A DNA stretch of 64,000 nt from contig JAKFCW010000011.1 in the NCBI GenBank assembly GCA_036676455.1, forward strand, positions 62,001 through 126,000, written 5' to 3'. Both the position numbers and the translations under genes were made by a program. Source of the stretch: UBA4093 sp036676455 (GTDB lineage: Bacteria; Cyanobacteriota; Sericytochromatia; S15B-MN24; UBA4093). The notes beneath the pieces are model-generated. The model did no database searches, was not told where the DNA came from, and worked only from the letters and a program-made list of their open reading frames with translations. This document shows, in pieces, positions 7,950 to 20,020 of the stretch. Every line of letters starts with the position of its first letter. The first letter of the stretch is position 1.

Positions 7950-9383
7950 TTACTCTGCGGCTTTGACCAGGTCCTCGATGACCTTCTTGGCATCGCCGAA
8001 GACCATCATGGTCTTGTCCATGTAGAAGAGCTCGTTGTCCAAGCCTGCGTAGCCGGAGGCCATCGAGCGCTTGTTGACGATGACCGTCTTGGCCTTGTAG
8101 GCGTCCAGGATGGGCATGCCCGCGATGGGCGACTTGGGGTCGGTCTTGGCGGCCGGGTTGACGACGTCGTTGGCCCCAACGACCAGGACCACGTCCGCCT
8201 GGCCGAACTCCGAGTTGATGTCCTCCATCTCGTAGACCTGGTCGTAAGGGACCTCGGCCTCGGCCAGAAGAACGTTCATGTGGCCGGGCATGCGGCCCGC
8301 GACCGGGTGAATGGCGTACTTCACGGTAACGCCCTTCTCGGTCAGCTTCGCGACCAGCTCCTTGAGGGCGTGCTGGGCGCGCGCCACCGCCAGGCCGTAG
8401 CCCGGAACGATGATCACCGACTCGGCGTTGCCCATGATGAAGGCCGCGTCGTCGGGCGAGCCCGACTTGACGGGGCGCTGCTGCTGGGCGCCAGCGGCCG
8501 CACCGCTGTCCGCCTCACCGCCGAAGCCGCCCAGGATGACGCTGAAGAACGAGCGGTTCATGGCCTTGCACATGATGTAGGACAGGATGGCGCCCGAGCT
8601 ACCGACCAGGGAGCCTGCGATGATCAGCATCGCGTTGTTGAGCGAGAAGCCGATGCCGGCGGCCGCCCATCCCGAGTAGGAGTTGAGCATCGAGACGACG
8701 ACGGGCATGTCCGCGCCGCCGATGGGGATGATCAGGAGCACGCCCAGGATGAAGGCGATCGCCAGCATCACCAGGAACGGCGTCCAGGCCTGCGTCAGCG
8801 CGAAGGCCACGCCGAAACCGAGCATCACCAGGCCCAGCACGAGGTTCAGCATGTGCTGTCCCTTGAACGTGACCGGCGCGCCCTGGAAGAGCCGGAACTT
8901 GTACTTGCCCGACAGCTTGCCGAAGGCGATGACCGAGCCCGAGAACGTGATGGCGCCGACGAAGGTGCCGACGAACAGCTCGACGCGGTTGCCGACGGGA
9001 ATCGAGCCGTCCGCCGCCGCGATGCCGAAGGCAGAGGGTTCCGAGACGATGGCCACCGCGATGCAGACCGCGGCCAGACCGATCAGCGAGTGCATGGCCG
9101 CGACCAGCTCGGGCATCTTGGTCATCTCGACCCGCTTGGCCAGGACGGTGCCGATGCCGCCGCCGACCACCAGGCCCGCCACGATCAGGCCGAGGCCCAT
9201 GGCGAGGCCAGAGCCCGCGTGGCTGACGATCAGCGCCAGGGTGGTCACCACGGCGATCGCCATGCCGATCATCCCGAAGGCGTTGCCCTTGCGGGCGCTA
9301 CTCGGATGGGACAGGCCCTTCAGGGCCTCGATGAAACAAACAGACGCCACCAGGTACAGCAGCGCGACGAGATTCATGCTCAT
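7950..9383 (-). CDS. pntB: Proton-translocating NAD(P)+ transhydrogenase, beta subunit
   Basis: 477 aa subunit carrying half of the membrane channel (about nine hydrophobic helices in residues 1-265) and the soluble NADP(H)-binding domain dIII (about 300-477). dIII shows the family features: VIIVPGYGLAVARAQHA, HPVAGRMPGHMNVLLAEA, and VLVVGANDVVNPAA. With PntA it couples hydride transfer between NADH and NADP+ to the proton gradient, mainly supplying NADPH. It overlaps the upstream pntAb by 4 bases (ATGA), a sign of translational coupling. It is the last gene of the pntAa-pntAb-pntB operon. Confidence 0.97.
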   Translation of the reverse strand: MSMNLVALLYLVASVCFIEALKGLSHPSSARKGNAFGMIGMAIAVVTTLALIVSHAGSGLAMGLGLIVAGLVVGGGIGTVLAKRVEMTKMPELVAAMHSLIGLAAVCIAVAIVSEPSAFGIAAADGSIPVGNRVELFVGTFVGAITFSGSVIAFGKLSGKYKFRLFQGAPVTFKGQHMLNLVLGLVMLGFGVAFALTQAWTPFLVMLAIAFILGVLLIIPIGGADMPVVVSMLNSYSGWAAAGIGFSLNNAMLIIAGSLVGSSGAILSYIMCKAMNRSFFSVILGGFGGEADSGAAAGAQQQRPVKSGSPDDAAFIMGNAESVIIVPGYGLAVARAQHALKELVAKLTEKGVTVKYAIHPVAGRMPGHMNVLLAEAEVPYDQVYEMEDINSEFGQADVVLVVGANDVVNPAAKTDPKSPIAGMPILDAYKAKTVIVNKRSMASGYAGLDNELFYMDKTMMVFGDAKKVIEDLVKAAE

Positions 9384-9706
9384 GCCTGGCCTCCCCGGCC
9401 TTCAGTCTTCGGCGCCTTGGTTTCCTTCTTCTTGAACATCTCGAGCATCCGCTGGGTCACCAGGAAGCCGCCGAAGACGTTGACGGCGGCCAGAGCGACA
9501 GCCAGCGTGCCCATCGACATGCCGACGATGCCCGTGGTCTGTCCGGCGGCCAATAGGGCGCCGACGATGATGATGGCCGAGATCGCATTGGTGACCGCCA
9601 TCAGGGGCGTGTGCAGGGCGGGGGTGACCCGCCAGACCACGTGGTAGCCCACGTAGATCGCCAACACGAAAATGATCAGGTTAACTATGGTGTGGTCGAT
9701 TTCCAT
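9380..9706 (-). CDS. pntAb: NAD(P)+ transhydrogenase, alpha subunit part 2 (membrane domain)
   Basis: 108 aa, the small membrane part of a split alpha subunit, as in many alpha-proteobacteria and cyanobacteria. It has about three to four transmembrane helices, including IIFVLAIYVGYHVVW, NAISAIIIVGALL and ALAAVNVFGGFLVTQRML, and ends in a charged cytoplasmic tail. The ATG at 9706 has AAGGAG ten bases upstream; a GTG three codons earlier would put that site too close. It sits 21 bases after pntAa and overlaps pntB. Confidence 0.94.
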   Translation of the reverse strand: MEIDHTIVNLIIFVLAIYVGYHVVWRVTPALHTPLMAVTNAISAIIIVGALLAAGQTTGIVGMSMGTLAVALAAVNVFGGFLVTQRMLEMFKKKETKAPKTEGRGGQA

Positions 9707-9727
9707 CGCCTCCACGCTCCTTCATGT

Positions 9728-10885
9728 TTACTTCGCAGCCGTTGCGGCGCTGGGAGTCGGGGCTGCGGCGCTCTTGCGGAGCACCTCGCCATCAGCGCAG
9801 ACCAGCGAGGCCGCGATGATCTCGTCCGTACGGTCGAGTGCGAGGTTGCCTTCCTTGTCGAACAAGAGCTTGAGGAAGTCGAGCACGTTGCGGGCGTACA
9901 GCGCCGAGGCGTCCGTGGCCACCAGGGCCGGGAGGTTGGCCTCGCCGATGATCTGCACGCCGTACTTGGTGACGGTCTTGCCGAGCTCGGAAAGGGGGCA
10001 GTTGCCACCCTGCTCGACGGCAAGGTCCACGATCACCGAGCCCGGCTTCATCTCCTTGACCGTCTCCTCGCGCAACAGCACCGGCGCCTTGCGGCCCGGG
10101 ATCAGCGCGGTGGTGATGACGATGTCGGCCTGCTTGGCGCGCTCGTGCACCAGCTCGGCCTGACGCCGCATCCAGTCGGCGGGCATCGGGCGGGCGTAAC
10201 CGCCGACGCCCTGGGCGATCTCGCGCTCCTCGTCGGTCAGGTACGGGACGTCGAGGAACTTGGCGCCAAGCGATTCGATCTGCTCCTTGACGGCAGGCCG
10301 CACGTCGGAGGCCTCGATGACGGCGCCGAGGCGCTTGGCGGTGGCGATCGCCTGCAAGCCCGCGACGCCGGCGCCCAGCACCAGCACCCGAGCGGCCTTG
10401 ACCGTGCCCGCGGCCGTCATCAGCATCGGCATGAAGCGCTGATACGTGTTGGCCGCCAGCATGACGGCCTTGTAGCCGGCGATGTTGGCCTGCGAGCTAA
10501 GGACGTCCATCGACTGGGCCCGCGTGATGCGAGGCACCGCCTCCAGGGCGAAGGCCGTCAGCTTGGATTCCGCCATCGCCGCCAGGTTCTCGGTGTCGAA
10601 CGGGTTGAGCATGCCGACCAGGAGCGCTCCGGGCCGCATCATGGCCCGCTCCTCGGGACGCGGAGCCCGAACTTTAAGCACCAGCTCGGCGCCAAGCGCC
10701 TCGGCCGCGGTCGCGACCTCCGCCCCGGCCGCGGCGTAAGCCTCGTCGGGGATGCTGGCGCCCGCGCCGGCGCCCGATTGCACGACCAGGCGATGCCCCG
10801 ACTTGATCAACTTCGATACCGTCTCGGGGGTGGCGGCGACGCGGGTCTCCCCGGGCCAGGTCTCGGCGGGAATGCCGATTCTCAT
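9728..10885 (-). CDS. pntAa: NAD(P)+ transhydrogenase, alpha subunit part 1 (NAD-binding)
   Basis: 385 aa soluble dI domain that binds NAD(H). It belongs to the alanine dehydrogenase/PNT fold: the N-terminal MRIGIPAETWPGETRVAATP is diagnostic, followed by the Rossmann core VLVLGAGVAGLQAIATAKRLGA and the mobile loop region around GGYARPMPADWMRRQAE. The open frame extends 369 bases further upstream, but the ATG at 10885 matches the family start and has GGAGGG five bases before it. Split alpha (part 1 and part 2) plus beta makes a complete three-gene transhydrogenase. Confidence 0.96.
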   Translation of the reverse strand: MRIGIPAETWPGETRVAATPETVSKLIKSGHRLVVQSGAGAGASIPDEAYAAAGAEVATAAEALGAELVLKVRAPRPEERAMMRPGALLVGMLNPFDTENLAAMAESKLTAFALEAVPRITRAQSMDVLSSQANIAGYKAVMLAANTYQRFMPMLMTAAGTVKAARVLVLGAGVAGLQAIATAKRLGAVIEASDVRPAVKEQIESLGAKFLDVPYLTDEEREIAQGVGGYARPMPADWMRRQAELVHERAKQADIVITTALIPGRKAPVLLREETVKEMKPGSVIVDLAVEQGGNCPLSELGKTVTKYGVQIIGEANLPALVATDASALYARNVLDFLKLLFDKEGNLALDRTDEIIAASLVCADGEVLRKSAAAPTPSAATAAK

Positions 10886-11228
10886 TAATCCCTCCCTATC
10901 TACTACGTGGTGAAGCGTGTCAGGTCTTGCGGCCCGTTCGGCGCGAATGGCGCCGTGGGCCGGGTTTCCTGCCATTATCAACCAAGTGGCGGGGTTTTCG
11001 GTCAGTATAAAGAACCGATCATCCCTCGATACCCTTATTTTCGCACGATTGCTCGACATTTCGAAAGCACGCGCAACTGCTCGCCTGACTTTGCGGGTTT
11101 CTACCGAGTTCCGTCCCCTTCCCTCCGCATTTACCCGGAATTCCCCTTGAAATCCCGTCTCCTCAACGCATGAGGTCCCTTCACGAGCGCCCTGACGCCC
11201 TGAAAATCCCCCATTTCGCCTCAATCCC
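10886..11228. other. Gap of 343 bases upstream of pntAa
   Basis: No convincing gene. It must hold the pnt promoter, read leftward. The best minus-strand -10-like hexamer is TATACT (complement at 11004-11009), but no good -35 lies at the right distance. The short open frames here lack a ribosome-binding site and look accidental. The stretch is richer in A+T than its neighbours. Confidence 0.5.
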
Positions 11229-11270
11229 CAAAAAAACCAGGGCTGGGCCGGCATGAAGCCGGCCCAGCCC
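11229..11270 (-). terminator. Terminator of the petH-nifJ operon
   Basis: A 13-bp perfect stem (11240-11252 with 11258-11270) is followed, on the minus strand, by eight T (complement 11229-11236). It lies 14 bases after the nifJ stop, cutting the operon off from pntAa. Confidence 0.92.
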
Positions 11271-11284
11271 TCGTCAAGCGTGTG

Positions 11285-14893
<3,609 letters not shown>

Positions 14894-14910
14894 GAGCGTC
14901 TCCTTCGCTA

Positions 14911-15792
14911 TCAGTAAGTCTCGACGTGCCAGCGCTTGGCTTTCTTCAGCTCATCGCGCCTTTGCGCCCAGTCAACCCCATGGCGGCTCGCGAGCTCGGT
15001 GAGGGCCTGGTTGATGCCCTCCTCCATGCCCTTCAGGCCGCACATATAGAAAAAGGTGTTCGGGGCCGCGATCAGCGGCCAGAGCGCCTCGCCCTGCTCC
15101 GTGAGGTGGTGCTGGACGTACATGCGCTGGCCGTCGGCGGTCTTCTGCTCGCGGCTGATGGCCCAGTGGGCCTCGAAATTGGCATTCTGCTCCTGGGCCT
15201 GCTCGAACTCCTCGCGGTAGAGCATCTGAGAGGAGTACGGCACGCCGAAGAAGAGGTGCGCCTGTCCCTGGAACGGGCTGCCGGGGCGGAAGAGCTGCCG
15301 GACGAAGCCGCGGAACGGCGCGATGCCCGTGCCCGTCGCCAGCATGATCAGGTTGGCCTGAGGATCCTCGGGCAAGAGGAACGTGCGCCCGACCGGCCCA
15401 GTCATCTGGACGACGTCTCCGGGCTGCAGGTCGCAGAGGTAGTTCGAGCACGGGCCCTTCACCTCGGTGCCCGCCTCGTCGGTGTAGACGACCCGCTTGA
15501 CGCAAAGCGTCAGGGTCTTGCCGTCTTGCGCGTCTCCATCAAAGGTCGAGGCGATGGAGTAGAGACGTAGCTTCAAGGGCTTGCCGTCCTTGTCCAGGCC
15601 CGGCGGCACGATGCCCACGCTCTGGCCTTCCAGGTAGCGGAGCTCTCCCCCAGAGGTATCGAAGACCAGATGACGAATGTCAGGCTGGTCTTCGGGAGTA
15701 AGACGGGTATTGGAAATCAACTTGCAGGCCAGAGGGGCGTTGGGCCGGTAAAGGTTGATGGGAATTTCACGTGCGGCGACCATGGTAGTCAT
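14911..15792 (-). CDS. petH: Ferredoxin-NADP+ reductase, plant/cyanobacterial type
   Basis: 293 aa FAD enzyme moving electrons between ferredoxin and NADP(H). FAD-binding motif: LRLYSIAST (RxYS). A second FAD-contact loop is CVKRVVY...GPCSNYLCDLQPGD. NADP-binding: MLATGTGIAPFRGF, and the C-terminal FYMCGLKGMEEGI. It ends in the aromatic Tyr that stacks on the flavin in plant-type enzymes (WHVETY). There is no phycobilisome-linker extension. The ATG at 15792 has GGGAGAG eight bases upstream; a longer open frame was not used. It heads an operon with nifJ. In a cell without photosystems it could draw NADPH from PFOR-reduced ferredoxin or run in reverse; the direction is inference. Confidence 0.95.
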   Translation of the reverse strand: MTTMVAAREIPINLYRPNAPLACKLISNTRLTPEDQPDIRHLVFDTSGGELRYLEGQSVGIVPPGLDKDGKPLKLRLYSIASTFDGDAQDGKTLTLCVKRVVYTDEAGTEVKGPCSNYLCDLQPGDVVQMTGPVGRTFLLPEDPQANLIMLATGTGIAPFRGFVRQLFRPGSPFQGQAHLFFGVPYSSQMLYREEFEQAQEQNANFEAHWAISREQKTADGQRMYVQHHLTEQGEALWPLIAAPNTFFYMCGLKGMEEGINQALTELASRHGVDWAQRRDELKKAKRWHVETY

Positions 15793-16025
15793 CTCAGGGC
15801 ACTCTCCCGCGAAAAAAGGGTGGGTTTGCGTGAAACCACTGGGGGAATCCGGGTTATACGCATTTTGACGCAAAACCCGCGACTTTCCGTCCGCAAAAGA
15901 CCCCGCTGTGGTAAAACCCGGAGTTTTCGGCGCGGATTTCTACGGATTCCGCGCTCGATTCGACTGGCTAGAATACGCTTGTCCCGAGCCTTCCGCGAAG
16001 GCTTCCCACCAGTCTGGAGAAGAAC
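15793..16025. promoter_or_regulatory. Divergent control region petH / ferredoxin
   Basis: The two redox genes diverge from here. GGGTTTGCGT (15822-15831) and ACGCAAAACCC (15868-15878) are inverted copies differing by one T, and could be an operator for the petH-nifJ side. A -10-like TAGAAT (15969-15974) lies 52 bases before the ferredoxin start, without a clear -35. Confidence 0.4.
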
Positions 16026-16259
16026 ATGGCCGATTTCAGCGATCGCTTCGACGACAACGTCGCCGGGCGCTACTATATCGATTCCTCCTGCATCGTCTGC
16101 GGCGCCTGCGAGGGCGCGGCCCCCGACAACATCCGGCTTTCCGACGACGGCTCCCACGACGTCGTTTTCAAGCAACCCGAAAACGCCGACGAGGAGCAGG
16201 CCTGCCGCGACGCCCTCGACGGCTGCCCGGTCAGCGCCATCGGAGACGACGGGAAGTAA
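16026..16259 (+). CDS. Small single-cluster ferredoxin
   Basis: 77 aa acidic electron carrier. The three cysteines of CIVCGAC (residues 20-26) plus the distant GCP near residue 69 give the one-cluster [4Fe-4S] pattern Cx2Cx2C...CP seen in ferredoxins of Thermotoga, Bacillus and actinobacterial type. Residues between are loop and helix without a second cluster. A GGAGA lies before the ATG. It is divergent from petH-nifJ and is the obvious candidate partner of both enzymes, though a role elsewhere is possible. Confidence 0.88.
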   Translation: MADFSDRFDDNVAGRYYIDSSCIVCGACEGAAPDNIRLSDDGSHDVVFKQPENADEEQACRDALDGCPVSAIGDDGK

Positions 16260-16349
16260 GCGCCTCGACGCCGGCTCTCTGTTTGCATGTCCCGGGCGAC
16301 GTGCTACGGTGGTCGCGCACGACTCCCTCGATTGGGGAAGGAGGCCCGC

Positions 16350-16841
16350 ATGGACGTCATCCAGGTCTTGCGCGACGAGCATCAGCAGGCCATGAGCCTA
16401 TTCGACCGGTTCGAGTCGCTCACGGAGGACAGCTCCCGGAAAGTGGTGGCCGAGGAACTCCTCCAGATCCTTATGATCCACGAGAAAGCCGAAGAGGATG
16501 CCGTCTACAACCACGTTCGCGACGTCCTCCCGGATCCCTCGGTGATCGACGTGGCCCTCCAGGAGCAAACGGCCCTGAAGGAGCGGATTCTTGACCTCGT
16601 CTCGGACCCGAGCCCGGACACCCTCGTGGCGCGCCTGCTCTTGCTCCGCGAACAGGTGCTCGACCACGTGGCCACCGAGCAGAACATGATCTTCCCCCTG
16701 ATCAGGCAGTGGGTCGACGACGCGCGGCGCGAGCAACTCGCCGCCAACTTCAAGACCGCCAAGGCGGGCCACATGGCCGAGTTCCCGTCCCTGTCCATCA
16801 CGATGGCCCCAGAGCCAACCGAGAAGCCTCAGCGCCGCTAA
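16350..16841 (+). CDS. Hemerythrin HHE-domain protein
   Basis: 163 aa. A four-helix bundle of the hemerythrin-like HHE class: DVIQVLRDEHQQAMSLF supplies the first His, LMIHEKAEEDAVYNHV the HxxxE pair, and VLDHVATEQNMIFPLI the second HxxxE. These residues bind a di-iron centre that can sense or store oxygen or iron. The start at 16350 is set by GGAAGGAGG seven bases upstream. Its place next to the oxygen-sensitive PFOR/ferredoxin genes suggests protection or sensing, but this is inference. Confidence 0.85.
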   Translation: MDVIQVLRDEHQQAMSLFDRFESLTEDSSRKVVAEELLQILMIHEKAEEDAVYNHVRDVLPDPSVIDVALQEQTALKERILDLVSDPSPDTLVARLLLLREQVLDHVATEQNMIFPLIRQWVDDARREQLAANFKTAKAGHMAEFPSLSITMAPEPTEKPQRR

Positions 16842-16857
16842 CCCGCCCCCCGCTATC

Positions 16858-16895
16858 ACCAGGTCCCCCTGAACCGATGTTCAGGGGGACCTGGT
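16858..16895. terminator. Bidirectional hairpin terminator
   Basis: A perfect 17-bp stem (16858-16874 with 16879-16895) with loop CGAT lies between the convergent hemerythrin and RND genes. The T-rich stretch after it (tggtttctt) suits the plus direction. Confidence 0.85.
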
Positions 16896-16918
16896 GGTTT
16901 CTTGGTTGCTAGGAGGCG

Positions 16919-19900
16919 CTACCCGGCCGCCACCTCGGGCAGCCGCTCCGTCGTCACGACCGCAGTTTCGCTCTTACGGTTCCAGCGGTCAAAGAAGACG
17001 TAGACCACCGGCGTGATGTACAGCGTGATGACCTGCGAGATCGCCAGGCCGCCGACGACGGCGAGTCCCAGCGACTGGCGCGCCGCGCCGCCGGCCCCGT
17101 GGCCGATGGCCAGGGGAATGGCGCCCATGATGGCGGCCGCCGTGGTCATCATGATCGGGCGGAACCGCACCAGGCTCGCCTCGAAGATGGCCTCCGGAGC
17201 CGCCTTGCCCTTGCGGCTCTCCGCGATGGCGAAGTCGATCATCATGATGGCGTTCTTCTTCACGATGCCGATCAGCATCATCAGGCCGACGAAGCCATAG
17301 ATGTCGAGCGGCTTTCCGAAGAGCCAGAGCACCAGCAGGGCGCCCATGGCCGCCGAGGGCAGGCCCGCCAATACGGTCAATGGGTGGATGAAGCTCTCAT
17401 AGAGCATGCCCAGCACCAGGTAGATGACCAGGATGGCGGCCAAGAGCAGCCAGCCCATGCTGGACATCGATTCCTGGAACTCCTGCGCGGAACCCTGGAA
17501 CGCGTACGAGACGCCTTCCGGAAGCACCTCGTCGGCGGCAGCCGCGACCAGGCGAGTGGCCGCGTCGAGCGTCACGCCAGGCGCCGCGTCGAACGACAGG
17601 GTCACGGCGGGAAGCTGACCCAGGTGGTTGACCGTCACCGGTCCCACGCCCGTGGTCTGCTTGGTGATCGCCGAAAGTGGTACCAGCTTGCCCGCCGACG
17701 AGCGCACGTAGAGCATCTGGATGCTCTCGGGCGCGCCCTGGTACTCCGGCAGCACCTCGAGGATGACCTGGTAGTCGTTGCTGGGCGTGTAGATCTGCGA
17801 GACCTGGCGCGAGCCGAAGGCCGAGCCAAGCGTCGACATGATCGACTCGACGGAGACTCCCGCCGCCGCCGCAGCGTCGCGGTCGATGCTGACCTGCACC
17901 TGCGGCGAGCGGTTCTCGAGGTCCGAGTTCACGCCGACCAGCTCGGGAATCGCGCGCATGCGGCCTTCCAGCTTGCCGGCCGCTTCCACGACGTTGGCAT
18001 GGTTGGTGCCCTGCAGCGTCACCTGGTAGGTGGCGCGGGTGGACATGCCACCGATGCGGATCGCCGGGGGCACCGAGACGAACGCGCGAATGCCGGGGAT
18101 CTGCGAGAGCGGGCGGCGCAGCTGATTGGCAATGTCCTCGATGGAGTCATGCCGCTCCTCGAAGGGTTTCAAGGAAAGAAACATGATGCCCGAGGTGCCC
18201 CCGCCCCGGAAGCCGCCGCCCGCCGTGACCGAGGACATGAAGCCATGAACGTTGGGATTCGCTGCCACGATGCCGGCCGCCACCTGCTGGTGACGCACCA
18301 TGTCCTCGAAGGAAACGCCCTGCTGCGCCTGGGTCGAGATCATGATCTGACCCGCGTCCTCGGTCGGCAGGAAGCCCTTGGGGATGGCCACGAAAAGCCA
18401 GCCCGTGACGGCAATCAGGGCGACGAAGACGGACAAGGCCGTCTTGCGATGCGCCATCACCGCCCGCAGGGTCCGGGCGTAAAAATCAAGCGTCCGCTCG
18501 AAGAACGCCTCGGTCACGGTGTAGAACTTGCCCTGACGGGTCTCGTGCTTCAGGAAACGAGCCCCGAGCATCGGGGTCAGGGTGAGCGAGACCAAGCAGG
18601 AAACCAGGATGGCCACCGCGACGGTGATGGCGAACTCGTTGAACAAGCGGCCCACGATCCCGCCCATGAAGAGCACCGGGATGAAGACGGCCGCCAGCGA
18701 GATGGTCATCGCGATGATCGTGAAGACGATCTCGCGCGAGCCCTCCAGGGCGGCCTCCAGGCGGCTCTTGCCGGATTCCATGTGCCGGACGATGTTCTCG
18801 AGCATGACGATCGCGTCGTCGACCACCAGGCCCGTGGCCAGCGTCAAGGCCATCAGCGAGAGGTTGTTGAGGCTGAAGCCCATGAACGACATCACGCCGA
18901 AGGTCGCGACGATCGAGACGGGCAGCGCGATGCTCGGGATCAGGGTCGCCGAGAAGTTCCTCAGGAAGAGGAAGATGACCATGATGACCAGGCCGATGGT
19001 CAGGACCAGGGTGAACTGGACCTCGTTGACGGACTCGCGGATCGAGACGCTGCGATCGTAGAGGACGTCGAGGTTGACCGAGGCGGGGATGGCGCGGCGC
19101 AGCTCGGGAAGCTTCGCCAGCACGCCGTCGACGACCTCAATGGTGTTCGAGCCCGGCTGGCGCATGATGGCCAGGGTGACGCTGCGCTTGCCGTTGTACC
19201 AGGCCGCGCTGCGCTCGTTCTCGACCGAGTCGAGCACGCGGCCCAGCTCGTTGAGACGCACCGGAGCGCCGTTGCGGTAAGCCACGATGAGCTGGCGGTA
19301 AGCCTCGGCGTTCTCCAGCTGGCCCTGGGTCTGGATATCATAGGCGTGGTAGCGCCCGTTCAGTGTACCGGTGGGCTGGTTGGAGTTGCCCCGGCGCATG
19401 GCCGAGTCCACCTCGTCCATGCCGATGCCCCGCGCCGCCAGGGCGGCGGGATCCACCTGCGCCCGGACGGCGTACTTCGCCTGCCCCCAGACGTTGACCT
19501 GGCTGACCCCCGAGACCGTCGAGACCTGCTGAGCGAGCAAGGTCTCCGCGTACTCGTTGACATCCGAAAGCGGCAGGGTGTCCGAGGAGATGGCCAGCAT
19601 CAGGACCGGAGCGTCCGCCGGGTTGACCTTGCGGAAGGACGGCGGAGTCGTCATCGCGGTCGGCAAACGCCGGGTGGCGGCCGTAAGGGCCGATTGCACG
19701 TCCTGGGCGGCCGCGTCGATGTCACGGTTCAGATTGAACTGCAGCGTGATCCGCGTCTGGCCCTGCGAGCTCGACGAGGTCATCGAATCCAGGCCCTGGA
19801 TGGTCATGAACTGCCGCTCCAGAGGCGAGGCCACCGACGAGGCCATCGTGTCAGGGTTGGCGCCCGCCAGCGTCGCCGTGACCTGGATGGTCGGGTAGTC

Positions 19901-20020
19901 GACGCTGGGAAGATTGTTGACCGGCAGCTGGAAGTAGCCGAAGACCCCGAACAGGACCAGCGAGATCGTCAGCAGAGCGGTGGCGACCGGCCTCCTGATG
20001 AAAGGTTCGGAGAGGTTCAT
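16919..20020 (-). CDS. RND efflux pump, inner-membrane transporter (HAE1/AcrB type)
   Basis: 1033 aa proton-driven exporter. The first residues (MNLSEPFIRRPVATALLTISLVLFG) are typical. TM4 carries the proton-relay Asp pair in GLVVDDAIVMLENIVRHME, and TM10 has the essential Lys in GIVKKNAIMMIDFA. Twelve TM helices and two large periplasmic loops account for the length. It belongs to the hydrophobic/amphiphilic exporter group (AcrB, MdtBC, BpeF-like). It is the last gene of a tolC-adaptor-pump operon, overlapping the adaptor by ATGA. The substrate is unknown. Confidence 0.96.
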   Translation of the reverse strand: MNLSEPFIRRPVATALLTISLVLFGVFGYFQLPVNNLPSVDYPTIQVTATLAGANPDTMASSVASPLERQFMTIQGLDSMTSSSSQGQTRITLQFNLNRDIDAAAQDVQSALTAATRRLPTAMTTPPSFRKVNPADAPVLMLAISSDTLPLSDVNEYAETLLAQQVSTVSGVSQVNVWGQAKYAVRAQVDPAALAARGIGMDEVDSAMRRGNSNQPTGTLNGRYHAYDIQTQGQLENAEAYRQLIVAYRNGAPVRLNELGRVLDSVENERSAAWYNGKRSVTLAIMRQPGSNTIEVVDGVLAKLPELRRAIPASVNLDVLYDRSVSIRESVNEVQFTLVLTIGLVIMVIFLFLRNFSATLIPSIALPVSIVATFGVMSFMGFSLNNLSLMALTLATGLVVDDAIVMLENIVRHMESGKSRLEAALEGSREIVFTIIAMTISLAAVFIPVLFMGGIVGRLFNEFAITVAVAILVSCLVSLTLTPMLGARFLKHETRQGKFYTVTEAFFERTLDFYARTLRAVMAHRKTALSVFVALIAVTGWLFVAIPKGFLPTEDAGQIMISTQAQQGVSFEDMVRHQQVAAGIVAANPNVHGFMSSVTAGGGFRGGGTSGIMFLSLKPFEERHDSIEDIANQLRRPLSQIPGIRAFVSVPPAIRIGGMSTRATYQVTLQGTNHANVVEAAGKLEGRMRAIPELVGVNSDLENRSPQVQVSIDRDAAAAAGVSVESIMSTLGSAFGSRQVSQIYTPSNDYQVILEVLPEYQGAPESIQMLYVRSSAGKLVPLSAITKQTTGVGPVTVNHLGQLPAVTLSFDAAPGVTLDAATRLVAAAADEVLPEGVSYAFQGSAQEFQESMSSMGWLLLAAILVIYLVLGMLYESFIHPLTVLAGLPSAAMGALLVLWLFGKPLDIYGFVGLMMLIGIVKKNAIMMIDFAIAESRKGKAAPEAIFEASLVRFRPIMMTTAAAIMGAIPLAIGHGAGGAARQSLGLAVVGGLAISQVITLYITPVVYVFFDRWNRKSETAVVTTERLPEVAAG

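Noticed and set aside
10907..11173. Small open frame in the pntAa upstream gap
   Set aside because: No ribosome-binding site, no family similarity, and opposite to the needed promoter region.
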